A stretch of DNA of 64,000 nucleotides from Solwaraspora sp. WMMA2056 (GCF_030345095.1 NZ_CP128360.1:3162001-3226000); one strand, 5' to 3'. Shown: positions 17,120 through 26,766, numbered from the stretch's first letter. Translations and numbers: made by a program. Notes: generated by a model from the sequence alone, not told the origin.

Positions 17120-18175
17120 ATGGAAACCGCTGATTCGGGGCCGGACTTCGAGATCCGGTGTGGTGGCCGGCGACTGCCGCCGGACGCACACAAGGACGTC
17201 GAGTCGGTGACCGTGCTGGAGGACCTGAACGCGCTGAGCATGTTCACCGTGACGTTGAAGAACTGGGATGCGGAGCGGCTCAGGGTCACCTGGTCGGACT
17301 CCATGCTGTTCGCGGTCGGCACCGAGATGCGGATCTCCCTCGGGTACGTGAAGAACCTGCACCTGGCGATCACGGGGGAGATCACCAGTCTGGAACCGTC
17401 ATTCGTGGAAGGTCGTCCGCCGATGCTGACGATCCGTGGTTACGACCTGCGACACCGGCTGGCCCGCCGGCAGCGGACCAGGACCTTCACCCGTACCAGG
17501 GACAGCACCATCGCCCGGCAGTTGGCCAAGGAAGCCGGTCTGCGTGCCGACGTACCCGACACCGGCACCGACCTCGACTACGTACTGCAGAACAACCAGA
17601 CCGATCTGGAGTTCCTGCAGCGGCGGGCGGGGCTGATCGGGTACGAGATCCACGTACGGGACAAGGTGTTGTCCTTCCGGCCGCCGCAGCTCGGCCGGGT
17701 GCCGGCGGCGAAGCTGCGCGTCGGTGACGACATCTCCCAGTTCACCCCCCGGCTACGGACCATGGGCCAGGCTGCCGAACACTCCGTACGGGGCTGGGAC
17801 GTGGCCACGAAGAAGGCCGTCGTCGCCACGTTCGGCTCCGGATCCGAGTCCACGGCGATGGGCGCCGTCACCGGGCCCCGCGAGGTCGGCCGGGTCTTCG
17901 GCCGGACCAGATCGACCAGGGTGGACCTGCCGGTGCCGAACCAGGACCGCGCCGACCAGATCGCCCGGGGACAGTTCGACGACCTGGCGTTGAGCTACAT
18001 CACCGGCGAGGCCGAGTGCGGCGGGCAACCTCGCCTGCACGCCGGCGAGGTGGTGCGGATCGAGGGAGCGGGTGAGACCTTCAGTGGCGAGTACTACGTC
18101 GTCTCCGTCGACCACTCGGTGACCGCGGCACACGGCTACCGGTCCCGCCTCGAAGTACGGAGGAACGCGGCGTGA
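17120..18175 (+). CDS. Baseplate hub protein (gpD/gp27-like)
   Basis: A 351-residue late-control-gene-D-type protein, equivalent to the gp27 half of VgrG. Features are the N-terminal VTVLEDLNALSMFTVTLKNWD, the LTIRGYDLRHRLARRQRTRTF block, DYVLQNNQTDLEFLQRRAGLIGYE and the C-terminal AGEVVRIEGAGETFSGEYYVVSVDHSV. It forms the trimeric hub between tube and spike. Its stop overlaps the next gene start (GTGA), so hub and spike are separate but coupled genes, as in phage T4 and unlike fused VgrG. Confidence 0.9.
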   Translation: METADSGPDFEIRCGGRRLPPDAHKDVESVTVLEDLNALSMFTVTLKNWDAERLRVTWSDSMLFAVGTEMRISLGYVKNLHLAITGEITSLEPSFVEGRPPMLTIRGYDLRHRLARRQRTRTFTRTRDSTIARQLAKEAGLRADVPDTGTDLDYVLQNNQTDLEFLQRRAGLIGYEIHVRDKVLSFRPPQLGRVPAAKLRVGDDISQFTPRLRTMGQAAEHSVRGWDVATKKAVVATFGSGSESTAMGAVTGPREVGRVFGRTRSTRVDLPVPNQDRADQIARGQFDDLALSYITGEAECGGQPRLHAGEVVRIEGAGETFSGEYYVVSVDHSVTAAHGYRSRLEVRRNAA

Positions 18176-18816
18176 CGGACGTCTACCACCAGTTGGCGGG
18201 TGGCGAGCAGGCCTACCCGGACGGGCGGTACCACGGGGTGGTGATCGGCATCGTCACCAACAACAGCGACCCGGACGGTCTGGCCCGGGTCAAGGTGGCG
18301 CTGCCCTGGCTGGCCGACGATGTCGAGACCGACTGGGCGCGGGTGGCCTCGCCGATGGCCGGCCCCGGCCGGGGCTGCTACTTCCTGCCCGAGGTCGGCG
18401 ACGAGGTCCTGGTCGCCTTCGAACACGGCAATCCGGAGGTCCCCTACGTCGTCGGTGCGCTGTGGAACGGCAAGGACGCCCCACCGGTCACCAACGCCGA
18501 CGGCCGCAACGACGTACGGGTGATGGTCTCCCGCAGCAAGCACGTGATCCGGCTGGTCGACACCAAGCAGGACGAGCGGATCGAGATCGTCGACGGCAGC
18601 GGCAGGAACAGCATCGTGATCAGTACGAAGGACAACCAGATCACCGTCACCGCAGACGCGGACGTGGTGATCTCCGCCGGCGGGCGGCTGCGGCTGGCCG
18701 GTGCCGGCGTCGAGATCACCTCCACTGCCGACGTCAAGGTCGAGGCGAAGTCCGCGCTCGCGGTGAAGTCCAGTGGGCAGTTGGACATCAAGGGCAGTCA
18801 AGTCAACATCAACTGA
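18172..18816 (+). CDS. Spike protein (gp5/VgrG C-terminal-like)
   Basis: A 214-residue protein. Residues about 18-105 form the gpV/gp5 OB-fold (YHGVVIGIVTNNSDPDGLARVKVALPWL, then CYFLPEVGDEVLVAFEHGNPEVPYVVGALWNG). The remainder is a beta-helix-like repeat typical of trimeric puncturing spikes (ITVTADADVVISAGGRLRL, VEITSTADVKVEAKSALAV, LDIKGSQVNI). The start is GTG, overlapping the hub stop by 4 bp. The PAAR tip gene follows 17 bp downstream. Confidence 0.92.
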   Translation: MTDVYHQLAGGEQAYPDGRYHGVVIGIVTNNSDPDGLARVKVALPWLADDVETDWARVASPMAGPGRGCYFLPEVGDEVLVAFEHGNPEVPYVVGALWNGKDAPPVTNADGRNDVRVMVSRSKHVIRLVDTKQDERIEIVDGSGRNSIVISTKDNQITVTADADVVISAGGRLRLAGAGVEITSTADVKVEAKSALAVKSSGQLDIKGSQVNIN

Positions 18817-18833
18817 ATGGGGGGTGAGTTCTC

Positions 18834-19232
18834 ATGGGGCAGTTCGCGGCGAAGCAGGGTGACCGGGTCAACGCGACCGACATCCACATCGTCATGGTGC
18901 CCGGGGCACCCGCGCCGACACCGACACCGTTGCCGCATCCCTTCACCGGGATCATCAACGGCGGGCTGAGCGCCGATGTCAAGATCATGGGTAAGCCGGC
19001 GGCGGTGGCCGGCTCCACCGCCGAGAACACCCCGGCACACGTACCCACCGCGCCAGGTACGTCGTTCCAGAAGCAGCCGTCGAACACGGCCACCCTCGAA
19101 GGCGGCAGTGCGACCGTGAAGATCAACGGTAAGCCGGCGATCAGGTCCGGCGACCTCGCCTCGACCTGCAACGATCCGCAGGACCTGCCGAGCGGCACGG
19201 TCCTGGCCACGGGCACGGTGACGATCGGGTGA
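18834..19232 (+). CDS. PAAR-like spike tip protein
   Basis: A 132-residue protein in the PAAR/DUF4150-like family that sharpens the spike. It has paired repeats: LPHPFTGIINGGLSADVKIMGKPAAVAGS and a second half with GGSATVKINGKPAIRSGD. The ATG follows GGGGGGTGA at good spacing. It sits directly after the spike gene and overlaps the gp25-like gene by 4 bp (GTGA). There is no C-terminal toxin extension, so it is a structural tip only. Confidence 0.9.
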   Translation: MGQFAAKQGDRVNATDIHIVMVPGAPAPTPTPLPHPFTGIINGGLSADVKIMGKPAAVAGSTAENTPAHVPTAPGTSFQKQPSNTATLEGGSATVKINGKPAIRSGDLASTCNDPQDLPSGTVLATGTVTIG

Positions 19233-19630
19233 CCGGCACGGTGAAACACGGATTCCTCGGCACCGGTTGGGCGTTCCCGGTCGGCCACCAGCCGGCGCAG
19301 GGCATCCGGCTCAGCGACGACGGCGAGGCACTGATCCGCCAGTCGATCGGACTCATCCTCGGCACCGCACCCGGCGAACGGGTGATGCGGCCGGAATTCG
19401 GCTGCGGCATCCACGACATCGTCTTCGACGTCAACGACATCGGCACCGCCGGTCGAGTCAGCCGGTCGGTGCGCGAGGCACTGGCCCGCTGGGAACCCCG
19501 GATCGACGTGCTGGACGTCTACGCCGCACCCGACCCCGCCGACCGGCGCCGACTGCTCATCGAGATCAACTACCAGGTGCGCTCGACCAACAGCCGGTTC
19601 AACCTCGTCTACCCCTTCTACCTCGCATGA
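19229..19630 (+). CDS. gp25-like baseplate wedge protein
   Basis: A 133-residue protein of the GPW/gp25 family, with the family core IRQSIGLILGTAPGERVMRPEFGCGIHDIVFD containing the conserved EFG (E129-like in phage proteins) and a C-terminal YPFYL. It forms part of the baseplate wedge that nucleates the sheath. The GTG start overlaps the PAAR stop, and its stop overlaps the following ATG; both junctions suggest coupled translation. Confidence 0.93.
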   Translation: MTGTVKHGFLGTGWAFPVGHQPAQGIRLSDDGEALIRQSIGLILGTAPGERVMRPEFGCGIHDIVFDVNDIGTAGRVSRSVREALARWEPRIDVLDVYAAPDPADRRRLLIEINYQVRSTNSRFNLVYPFYLA

Positions 19631-22600
19631 CCGGACAGCCCCCACCCATCGATCCCCGCGACCGGAAGGTGCTGGCCGCCGAGACCGCCGCGTTGGCGAC
19701 CCGGTACAGCGACTGGCGGCCACCCGCCGATGGGCGACCCGACGCCGGTCAGGCGCTGATCGGCATCTTCGCCCGCTACGCCGAACTGGTGGTGCAGCGG
19801 CTGAACCAGGTGCCCGAACGCGACTACCTCGCGTTCCTCAACCTGATCGGGACCCGACCGGTGCCGCCGCGACCGGCCCGCGTACCGTTCACCTTCGCCC
19901 TGGCCCAGGGCAGCCGCACCGAAGCGGTGGTCCCGGCCGGCACTCAGGTCGCGGCCACCCCGCGCGACGGCGAGGACGACGAGGTCGTCTTCGAGACCGC
20001 GACCGACCTGGTGGTCACCCCGGCCCAGCTGCGGGCCGTGCTCGTGGACGACGCGCCGCAGGACAGTTACGCCGACCGCAGCGCTGCGGGTACCGGCCAG
20101 CGTGACGAGTCGTTCGCCGCCTTCACCGGCGATCAGCCGGTGCCGCACCGGTTCTACGTCGCCTGCGACCCGGTCCTCGCCACCGAGGGGACCAAGACCG
20201 TCACCGTACGGTTGACCACCACGGACGTCGCGGTGCTCGGCGGTTGGCCGCTTTCCTGGGCGTACTGGGACGGTGCCCGGTGGCAGCCGGTCGACGCCGA
20301 CACGGTGCTGGCGGACACCGCGTTGGTGGTGACCCTCGCCGGCCTGCCGCCCCTGCCCGCGTACGACGTGAACGGCACCACCGCCGGATGGTTACGCGCG
20401 CAGCTCGACATGCCGCTGCCGCACCCGGTTACCGGGCTGGCCCTCGACGCTGTCGCGGCCGGTCAGCGGGCCCCGCAGGTCGACGTCGCGGGGGTCTTCC
20501 CGTTCGGTGAGAGCAGCCAGGTCCGGCGGTGCTACCTCAGCGTCCCGACGGCGACGGCGTTTCCCGGTGCCGTCGTCCGACTGACCGTCACCCTCGCCCG
20601 ACCGGCGACGGCCGTCCCGGACACCAGGGTGCAGGTGGTGTGGTCGTACAAGGTCGGCGACGAGTGGCAGCCGCTGGGCCGGTCCAGCACGGCGCAGGTG
20701 GCGTCCGGTTTCGACACTCCCGCCCGGCTGCGCGACGGTACGCAGGCGCTGACCCGCGACGGCGACATCAGCTTCCGGATGCCGGCCGAGTGGCCGGCCG
20801 AGCTGTTCCAGGGACGGTCCGGCCACTGGTTGCGGGCCGAGATCGTCGACGACGGGGCGACGTACGCCACCCTGCCCCAGCTGGCGGCGGTGACCGTCGG
20901 CTATGACTGGGAGCTGCCCGTCATCACCGCCATCGACGTCTGGATGCAGACGGCACCGGACCCGGTGGCGCTGCCGCACGCCGTCAGCAACACCAGCCCG
21001 ATCGACGTGACCAAGGACTTCCGTCCCTTCGGCGAGCAGCCCCGGTTCAACGACACCTGCTACCTGGCCTGTCCGGCGAACCTGGTCTGGCCGGGCGCGG
21101 AGCTCGTCGTCGAGGTGACGCTGACCAACGGGCCGGCCGACCCGGCGGACCCGGACGACCCGGCCGGTCCCGCAGTGCCGCCGGTACGCACCGAGGGTCG
21201 CCCACGGCTCGTCTGGGAGGCCTGGGACGGCGTGGCCTGGCGTACGGTGACCGTCGACGACCCGGAGTACGCGTTCACCGACAGCGCCACCGTGACGCTC
21301 ACCCCGCCGGTCGGTTTCGCGCCCACCGAGGTCAACGGGGTGGAGGAGTACTGGGTCCGGGTCCGGCTGATCGGCGGCGACTACGGGGTCGCGGCCCACT
21401 ACACACGCAACGACGACGGCGGCTACGAACTGGTCGACGCGACCTTCGCGCCGCCGGTCGTCACCACGTTGTCCTGGCGGTCCCGCGCCGGTCTCGCGGC
21501 CGCGGTCCCGGCGCAGGCCTGCGTCACCGAGAACGACTTCCGCCTCGTCACCCATCACCGTGCCGGCGACGAGCCGTGGGAGGTCACCCCGTTCGTCCCC
21601 AATCCGCACCGGGACCCCGCCCTCTACCTCGGCTTCGACCAGCCGTTCGGCAACCGCCCGGTCACGCTCTACCTGCAGGTCGAGCCACCGGCGCCGGAGG
21701 AGGTGGCCGCCGACCGGCTCGCCGGGGCCGACCTGACCGACCGGGCCGACCTGGTGTGGGAGTACAGCGGCGTCGACGGCTGGCGGCCGTTGGCCGCGAT
21801 CGACGAGACCGGGACGCTGGGCGACCGTGGCGTGGTCCGCTTCGTCGGTCCGCCGGACCTGGCCGCCCGGGAACGTTTCGGGCAGCACCGGTGCTGGCTG
21901 CGCCTACGGCACCGGCGCGGCAGCTTCGCGATCCCGCCCCGGCTGCGCCGGGTCGCACCGAACACGACCTGGGCGACGCAGACGACGACCATCACCGAGG
22001 AGATCCTCGGATCGGGCGTCGCCGAGGCCGGTCAACGACTGACCACCGCGCAGACGCCGGTGCTGGCCGGCCAGCGGCTCGTCGTGCGCGAGCCGCAGCG
22101 GCCGTCGCCGACGGAGGAGGCCGCGCTCGTCGAGGCCGACGGCCCGGGTGCGGTCACGGTCACCGACGATGCCGAGCAGATCTGGGTACGCTGGCACGAG
22201 GTGACGGACTTTCACCGTTCCGGGCCGGGTGACCGCCACTACACCATCGACGCCGCGACCGGTGAGATCGGATTCGGCGACGGCCAGGCGGGGCGGGTGG
22301 TGCCGCTCGGGCAGAACAACGTCCGGATCACCTACCGCACCGGCGGCGGTGAGCAGGGCAACCGACCGGCGGGCACCATCACCACCTTGAAATCCGCGGT
22401 GCCCTACCTGGACTCGGTGACCAACCACGAGCCGGCTTCCGGTGGTGCGGGCTGGGAGCCGTTGGAGCGGGTACGGGTCCGGGGACCGAAGGCGCTGCGC
22501 CACCGCGACCGGGCGGTCACGGTCGACGACTTCGTGGACCTCGCGTTCGAGTCCTCGACGGAGGTGGCTCGGGCCCAGGCGGTGCCGCCGAGCGGGTTCG

Positions 22601-23193
22601 ACCCGTTCAACCTGTGGCTCGATCCGGACGGGCAGCCGGGCGGTGAGCATCAGCAGGCTGACGTCGGCGGGGTCGGGGTCATCGTGGTTCCGGTCTCCGC
22701 CGCCGCCCGTCCGGCGCCCAGCCTGGGACTGCTGCGCCAGGTGGATCAGCACCTGCGGGCGCGGTGCGCGCCGACCGTCGGCCTCTGGGTCGCCGGACCG
22801 GAGTGGATCGAGGTGACCGTCGCCGCCACGGTGGTGGCTACCACTGCCGAGGCCGCCGGGCTGATCCAGGCGCGGGTCGTGCAGACCCTGGACCGCTTCC
22901 TGCATCCGCTGACCGGCGGACCGGACGGCACCGGCTGGGCGTTCGGCCGCAAGCCACACCGCTCGGACCTGTACGCGGCGGTCACCGCGATCGACGGAGT
23001 CGACCATGTCCGCGAGCTCGACGTGGCGCAGGTGGCCGAGTCCGACGTGCTCGGCGAGCGTCTGGCGGCCGTCCTCGACCGTTCGCTCGCGCAGGGTGCG
23101 GCCGAGCCGGTGGCTGCGGACCTGGCCCGGTGGCTGGCGCGGGCGCTGGTCTACTCCGGGCGGCACCAGATCACCGTGACCCTTCCAGCGTGA
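19627..23193 (+). CDS. Large baseplate-J/gp6-like protein
   Basis: An 1188-residue baseplate wedge protein. The N-terminal part (DWRPPADGRPDAGQALIGIFARYAELVVQRLNQVPERDYLAFLNL) matches the long eCIS baseplate-J-like family. The centre contains several beta-sandwich-like modules (two copies of a WEAWDG/AYWDGARW-type segment with following VW.YKVGDEW). The C-terminal 350 residues hold the conserved gpJ core: FGDGQAGRVVPLGQNNVRITYRTGGGEQGN, then VDDFVDLAFESS and FGRKPHRSDLYAAV. The ATG overlaps the preceding stop. The length is usual for this eCIS gene. Confidence 0.88.
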   Translation: MTGQPPPIDPRDRKVLAAETAALATRYSDWRPPADGRPDAGQALIGIFARYAELVVQRLNQVPERDYLAFLNLIGTRPVPPRPARVPFTFALAQGSRTEAVVPAGTQVAATPRDGEDDEVVFETATDLVVTPAQLRAVLVDDAPQDSYADRSAAGTGQRDESFAAFTGDQPVPHRFYVACDPVLATEGTKTVTVRLTTTDVAVLGGWPLSWAYWDGARWQPVDADTVLADTALVVTLAGLPPLPAYDVNGTTAGWLRAQLDMPLPHPVTGLALDAVAAGQRAPQVDVAGVFPFGESSQVRRCYLSVPTATAFPGAVVRLTVTLARPATAVPDTRVQVVWSYKVGDEWQPLGRSSTAQVASGFDTPARLRDGTQALTRDGDISFRMPAEWPAELFQGRSGHWLRAEIVDDGATYATLPQLAAVTVGYDWELPVITAIDVWMQTAPDPVALPHAVSNTSPIDVTKDFRPFGEQPRFNDTCYLACPANLVWPGAELVVEVTLTNGPADPADPDDPAGPAVPPVRTEGRPRLVWEAWDGVAWRTVTVDDPEYAFTDSATVTLTPPVGFAPTEVNGVEEYWVRVRLIGGDYGVAAHYTRNDDGGYELVDATFAPPVVTTLSWRSRAGLAAAVPAQACVTENDFRLVTHHRAGDEPWEVTPFVPNPHRDPALYLGFDQPFGNRPVTLYLQVEPPAPEEVAADRLAGADLTDRADLVWEYSGVDGWRPLAAIDETGTLGDRGVVRFVGPPDLAARERFGQHRCWLRLRHRRGSFAIPPRLRRVAPNTTWATQTTTITEEILGSGVAEAGQRLTTAQTPVLAGQRLVVREPQRPSPTEEAALVEADGPGAVTVTDDAEQIWVRWHEVTDFHRSGPGDRHYTIDAATGEIGFGDGQAGRVVPLGQNNVRITYRTGGGEQGNRPAGTITTLKSAVPYLDSVTNHEPASGGAGWEPLERVRVRGPKALRHRDRAVTVDDFVDLAFESSTEVARAQAVPPSGFDPFNLWLDPDGQPGGEHQQADVGGVGVIVVPVSAAARPAPSLGLLRQVDQHLRARCAPTVGLWVAGPEWIEVTVAATVVATTAEAAGLIQARVVQTLDRFLHPLTGGPDGTGWAFGRKPHRSDLYAAVTAIDGVDHVRELDVAQVAESDVLGERLAAVLDRSLAQGAAEPVAADLARWLARALVYSGRHQITVTLPA

Positions 23194-23201
23194 GGACCGC
23201 C

Positions 23202-24179
23202 GTGCCGATTGAGTTGCCGAACCTCGACGACCGCGACTACGAAGACCTCGTCGGCGAGGCGCGGTCGCTGATCCCGGTCCTGCTGCCGGAGTGGACCGAC
23301 CACAACCCCAGCGACCCCGGCATCATCCTGGTCGAGATGCTGGCCTGGCTGACCGAAATGCAGCTGTACCAGGTCAACCAGATCCCACCGAGCCACACCC
23401 GCAACTTCCTGCAGCTGCTCAACGGCCCCGAGTGGACCCCGCCGGCCGCCGGTGGGCTCGACGCCGCCGTCCGGCAGAGCCTGGCCGACCTGCACGAACG
23501 CTACCGGGCCGCGACCGCAGACGACTACGAGTACCTGGTCCGCCGGACCTGGCCAACTCAGTCGCAGGCCGCCGGGCTGGCCCCGGTCCGACGGGTCCGG
23601 TGCGTCGCCGGTCGTGACCTTGCCGGCCCCGATCCGGCCGCGCCCGCCCCGGCGCACGTCAGCGTCGTCGTCGTCCCCGAACCGGGTGCGGCGACCGACA
23701 CCCATCCGGTGCCCACCGAGGCGCTGACCACCGAGCTGCACGATTTTCTCGAGCCGCGTCGGCTGCTGACCGTACGCCACCACGTCGTCGGCCCGCAGTA
23801 CGTCGACATCGGCGTCTCCGCCGACCTGGCGCTGCGCGAGGACGCCCCGCCGGCCGACGCCCTCGCCGACGCACAGGCCCGGCTGCACCGGTTCTACGAC
23901 CCGCTCACCGGTGGCGCCGCCGGCACCGGCTGGCCCTTCGGGCAGGGCATCCACCCGTCCGAGGTGTACGCCGTACTCGAACAGTCACCGCTGCTCGACT
24001 ACCTCGAGAACGTGCGGCTCACCCTGGTCGACGCAGGTGGTGCGGCCGGGGGCGGGGGCGGTACGGCGGTCAGTATCGAGTTGGACGTGCACCAGCTGCC
24101 CCGGCTGGCCCGGCTGGACCTGGTCGGCTACGACACGTACGGCCGCACCCACCTGCCGAGTGGGGCGGTCGCGCCATGA
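23202..24179 (+). CDS. Second baseplate-J-like wedge protein
   Basis: A 325-residue protein. It begins PIELPNLDDRDYEDLVGEARSLIP and continues WTDHNPSDPGIILVEMLAWLTEM, a hallmark of the short baseplate-J proteins. The C-terminus has GWPFGQGIHPSEVYAVLEQ, parallel to the large J protein upstream. The GTG at 23202 is chosen because GAGGA lies 6 bp before it and the N-terminus then matches the family; an earlier in-frame GTG at 23190 would overlap the previous stop. It probably pairs with the larger J protein in each wedge. Confidence 0.88.
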   Translation: MPIELPNLDDRDYEDLVGEARSLIPVLLPEWTDHNPSDPGIILVEMLAWLTEMQLYQVNQIPPSHTRNFLQLLNGPEWTPPAAGGLDAAVRQSLADLHERYRAATADDYEYLVRRTWPTQSQAAGLAPVRRVRCVAGRDLAGPDPAAPAPAHVSVVVVPEPGAATDTHPVPTEALTTELHDFLEPRRLLTVRHHVVGPQYVDIGVSADLALREDAPPADALADAQARLHRFYDPLTGGAAGTGWPFGQGIHPSEVYAVLEQSPLLDYLENVRLTLVDAGGAAGGGGGTAVSIELDVHQLPRLARLDLVGYDTYGRTHLPSGAVAP

Positions 24180-24802
24180 GCCGGTACCTCGACCACCTGC
24201 CGGCGATGTTCCGGGAGGACCCGTTCGCCGGCCGCTTCCTGCTCGCCTTCGAGGCGATCCTGACCGGCCGCGACGACGTCGAGGGTCTGGAGCAGACCAT
24301 CGAACGGTCCGCCGACTACATCGACCCGGTGCACACCGGTGAGGACTTCCTGCCGTGGCTGGCCGGGTGGGTGGCGCTGAGTCTGCGGGCGGACTGGGAC
24401 ACGGCCACCAAGCGTGGCTTCATCCGGGAGGTCGTGCCGCTGTACCGGCAGCGGGGGACCCTGGCCGGGCTGCGCCGGATGCTGGAGATCTACCTGCGGC
24501 CGCTGGCGGACCAGGTGACCCGGGAGGACGTGGTGATCCTCGACGACTACGACACTCCCGCCCACTACTTCCAGGTCCAGTTGACTCTCGGCGCCGCCGA
24601 CCGCGACGAGCTGCGCCGGGTGCAGGAGACCGCCCGGGCGATCATCGACCGGGAGAAGCCGGCCCACACGTTCTACGCGCTCAAGGTCGTGGTGCCCACG
24701 ATGCGGTTGGTCTCCGAGGAATTGAAGGAAAGCGAAGGCGGCAAGCCGGAGCGGCTCGTCCTCGGCCGCAACACGTTGCTCGGCACGCGCGACTCGACCT
24801 GA
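24176..24802 (+). CDS. Phage tail protein I-like baseplate protein
   Basis: A 208-residue protein of the phage tail protein I family (P2 gpI-like), a baseplate component that connects wedges and fibres. Features are RYLDHLPAMFREDPFAGRFLLAFEAIL at the start, FLPWLAGWVALSLRADWD, LYRQRGTLAGLRRMLEIYL and the C-terminal KPAHTFYALKVV. The ATG overlaps the preceding stop (ATGA). The C-terminal 35 residues are charged and probably extended. Confidence 0.88.
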   Translation: MSRYLDHLPAMFREDPFAGRFLLAFEAILTGRDDVEGLEQTIERSADYIDPVHTGEDFLPWLAGWVALSLRADWDTATKRGFIREVVPLYRQRGTLAGLRRMLEIYLRPLADQVTREDVVILDDYDTPAHYFQVQLTLGAADRDELRRVQETARAIIDREKPAHTFYALKVVVPTMRLVSEELKESEGGKPERLVLGRNTLLGTRDST

Positions 24803-24818
24803 AACCGGAGGAGGTCCG

Positions 24819-26402
24819 ATGGCGGACTACACCCAACCTGACGTCGTATCGAAGCGTGTCCGCTTCTTCGACGGGCAGTTCCTGGAGGACCAGGACTTCA
24901 TCGACGAGCAGAAGTTCCACCTGGACCGCGAGCGTCGGCAGAGCCGACTGTTGCGGCTCACCGGCGTCAGCGACGGCCTGACCCTGACCGCGGCGGACGA
25001 GCCGTCGACGGTCACCGTCTCCGCCGGGATGGCGGTTGACGCCCTGGGCCGGCACCTTGTCCTGGCCGTCGGCACCGATATTGCGCTGGGTTCGGGATTC
25101 GCCAACCAGCAGAACGTCGAGGTGCGTCTGGCCTACCAGGAGTCCCCGACGGACGTGGGACAGACCGGGGACGGCGGGGTGGGCGCCCGGCGCTGGGAGG
25201 AGCGGCCGAAGGTCGTGGCGGTTGCCCCGAACGGAGCGACGGCGGTCGCCCCCGCCGAGGCCCCGCCCGAACTGGAGGGTCCGACGGTGCTGCTCGGCCG
25301 GCTCACGGTGGCCGCCAACGGCGACGTCACGGTGGACCCGACCGCCGCCCACCGGTCCAGCCTGTCGATGTCCGGCGGGATCGGGATCGGCACCGCCTCC
25401 GTCGGTGGCGGCTTGGACGTGGGCGACTTCGACCCGCAGGACCGGCATCTGACGTTCCGGTTCGCCGCCGACGATCAGCGTCGCGGCGGAATCCGGTTCT
25501 GGGCCGGTGCGGCCAACCAGGGCTTCTCCGTGGAGTACGACGGACGGTCGGCCGCCGGACGCGGCCTGCACGTGCGGACCCACGACTCGGACCCGGACGG
25601 CACGACCCGGCTCTTCGTCGGCGCGAACGGCCACGTCGGCATCGGCACCACCGACCTGTCCGGTGCCGACGGCTGGGGGCGGGTGGTCGACGTGGTCGGC
25701 ACGGCGACCACCAAGCTGTCGGTACGCACGGCGAAGGTGGACGGCCGGGTGATGGCGCACGACACCGGGATGTTCGGTGCGCCGGCGGGGATGATCGTGG
25801 GCACCGGCACGACGAGCCCGCTGACGCTGGTCACCAATCAGGCCGCCCGGCTCACCATCAACCCGGCCGGCCAGGTCGGGGTCGGCATGGACGCCGTCGA
25901 GGGTTACCAGTTGGCTGTCCGGGCCGAGCACCGGCATCTGTTGTTGCGTCGGGACGCCCGCGACGTCGAGCCGGGCCGCAAACTCGTCTTCCTGGAACTG
26001 CTGCAGGCCGACGCGTCCCCGCCGACTGTGCCGGCCACGCCGCTCGCCATCCGGTTCCACCACGGTGGCCGGTACGCGTACCAGCTCGAAGTGGACCCGG
26101 CCGGGTTCCATTTCAGAGCGGGCGATGGCGAGTATCGCGGTATACACGTCGGACAGGTGAACGCGAAGACGGTGCGAATCGGTGACGTCACCATCGGTGA
26201 GCGTGAGCTGAAGATCCTGAAGAAGCTGGCCGACAACGAGCTGGTCTGCAAGCTGCGGAACACCTACTACGACAGCTACATCTGGGACAGTGGCCAGAAG
26301 CGTGGCGACAGCCAGTACCGGTACGCCCTGACCTGGATCCCGGGGCAGCCGGTGGCCTCGCACACGAAGACCTTCTGGCAGTTCGAAATCGACGATCAGT
26401 GA
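24819..26402 (+). CDS. Fibre-like/receptor-binding eCIS protein
   Basis: A 527-residue protein with an excellent GGAGGAGGT ribosome site. Residues about 1-150 (VRFFDGQFLEDQDFIDEQKFHLDRERR, then GLTLT.. and VSAGMAVDALGRHLVLA) match the N-terminal attachment domain seen in eCIS fibre-like proteins. The middle is Gly-rich with repeats of the GxGIGT/VGIGTTDLSG type found in phage tail fibres. The last 110 residues include a predicted helical segment (IGERELKILKKLADNELVCKLRN) and end IDDQ. It is the best candidate for target recognition. Whether it is surface-exposed depends on how this eCIS is released. Confidence 0.72.
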   Translation: MADYTQPDVVSKRVRFFDGQFLEDQDFIDEQKFHLDRERRQSRLLRLTGVSDGLTLTAADEPSTVTVSAGMAVDALGRHLVLAVGTDIALGSGFANQQNVEVRLAYQESPTDVGQTGDGGVGARRWEERPKVVAVAPNGATAVAPAEAPPELEGPTVLLGRLTVAANGDVTVDPTAAHRSSLSMSGGIGIGTASVGGGLDVGDFDPQDRHLTFRFAADDQRRGGIRFWAGAANQGFSVEYDGRSAAGRGLHVRTHDSDPDGTTRLFVGANGHVGIGTTDLSGADGWGRVVDVVGTATTKLSVRTAKVDGRVMAHDTGMFGAPAGMIVGTGTTSPLTLVTNQAARLTINPAGQVGVGMDAVEGYQLAVRAEHRHLLLRRDARDVEPGRKLVFLELLQADASPPTVPATPLAIRFHHGGRYAYQLEVDPAGFHFRAGDGEYRGIHVGQVNAKTVRIGDVTIGERELKILKKLADNELVCKLRNTYYDSYIWDSGQKRGDSQYRYALTWIPGQPVASHTKTFWQFEIDDQ

Positions 26403-26432
26403 CAGAGAACCCTCGACGGGACGGATCAAGAT

Positions 26433-26699
26433 ATGCGGGAGCAATTGGCGCAGCGGGTCGCCGAGTTGGAGGCCGAGTTGCGCGCCGGCCAGCAGATGCT
26501 CGCCGAGGTGGAGGCCCGGCGGGCCGACATTCAGCAGACCCTGCTGCGGATCACCGGCGCCATCCAGGTGCTCAACGAGTTGCTGGCGGCCGGGCCGGCC
26601 GCCGCGCCAGCGGCCGGCGATGGCACCGGCCCGACGGCCGACGACGCTGGTCCGGCACCGACACCGGTGCTGGACGATCGTGTGCCTGCGCCACTGTGA
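26433..26699 (+). CDS. Small coiled-coil protein ending the eCIS operon
   Basis: An 88-residue protein: residues 1-52 form a long amphipathic helix, almost certainly a coiled coil (LAQRVAELEAELRAGQQML, then VEARRADIQQTLLRITGAIQVL), followed by a Pro/Ala-rich acidic tail. It starts 30 bp after the fibre gene on the same strand and is probably in the operon. The function is unknown; it could be a chaperone or a trimerisation partner of the fibre. Confidence 0.65.
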   Translation: MREQLAQRVAELEAELRAGQQMLAEVEARRADIQQTLLRITGAIQVLNELLAAGPAAAPAAGDGTGPTADDAGPAPTPVLDDRVPAPL

Positions 26700-26709
26700 T
26701 CGATGGCGT

Positions 26710-26766
26710 GCGGTGGTGACACCGCCCGGTACGTCGCCCCGGTGATCGGCGGCGGGTGACGCCGCC
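26710..26766. terminator. Weak hairpins between eCIS operon and GlxA gene
   Basis: GCGGTG (26710-26715) pairs with CACCGC (26720-26725) around GTGA. A second stem GGCGGC (26748-26753) pairs with GCCGCC (26761-26766). Both lie between convergent genes and lack U tracts. Confidence 0.35.

Noticed and set aside
10443-26402. Prophage
   Set aside because: Tail genes only; no capsid, portal, terminase, integrase or lysis genes, and a DUF4157 protein plus AAA+ ATPase mark an eCIS.
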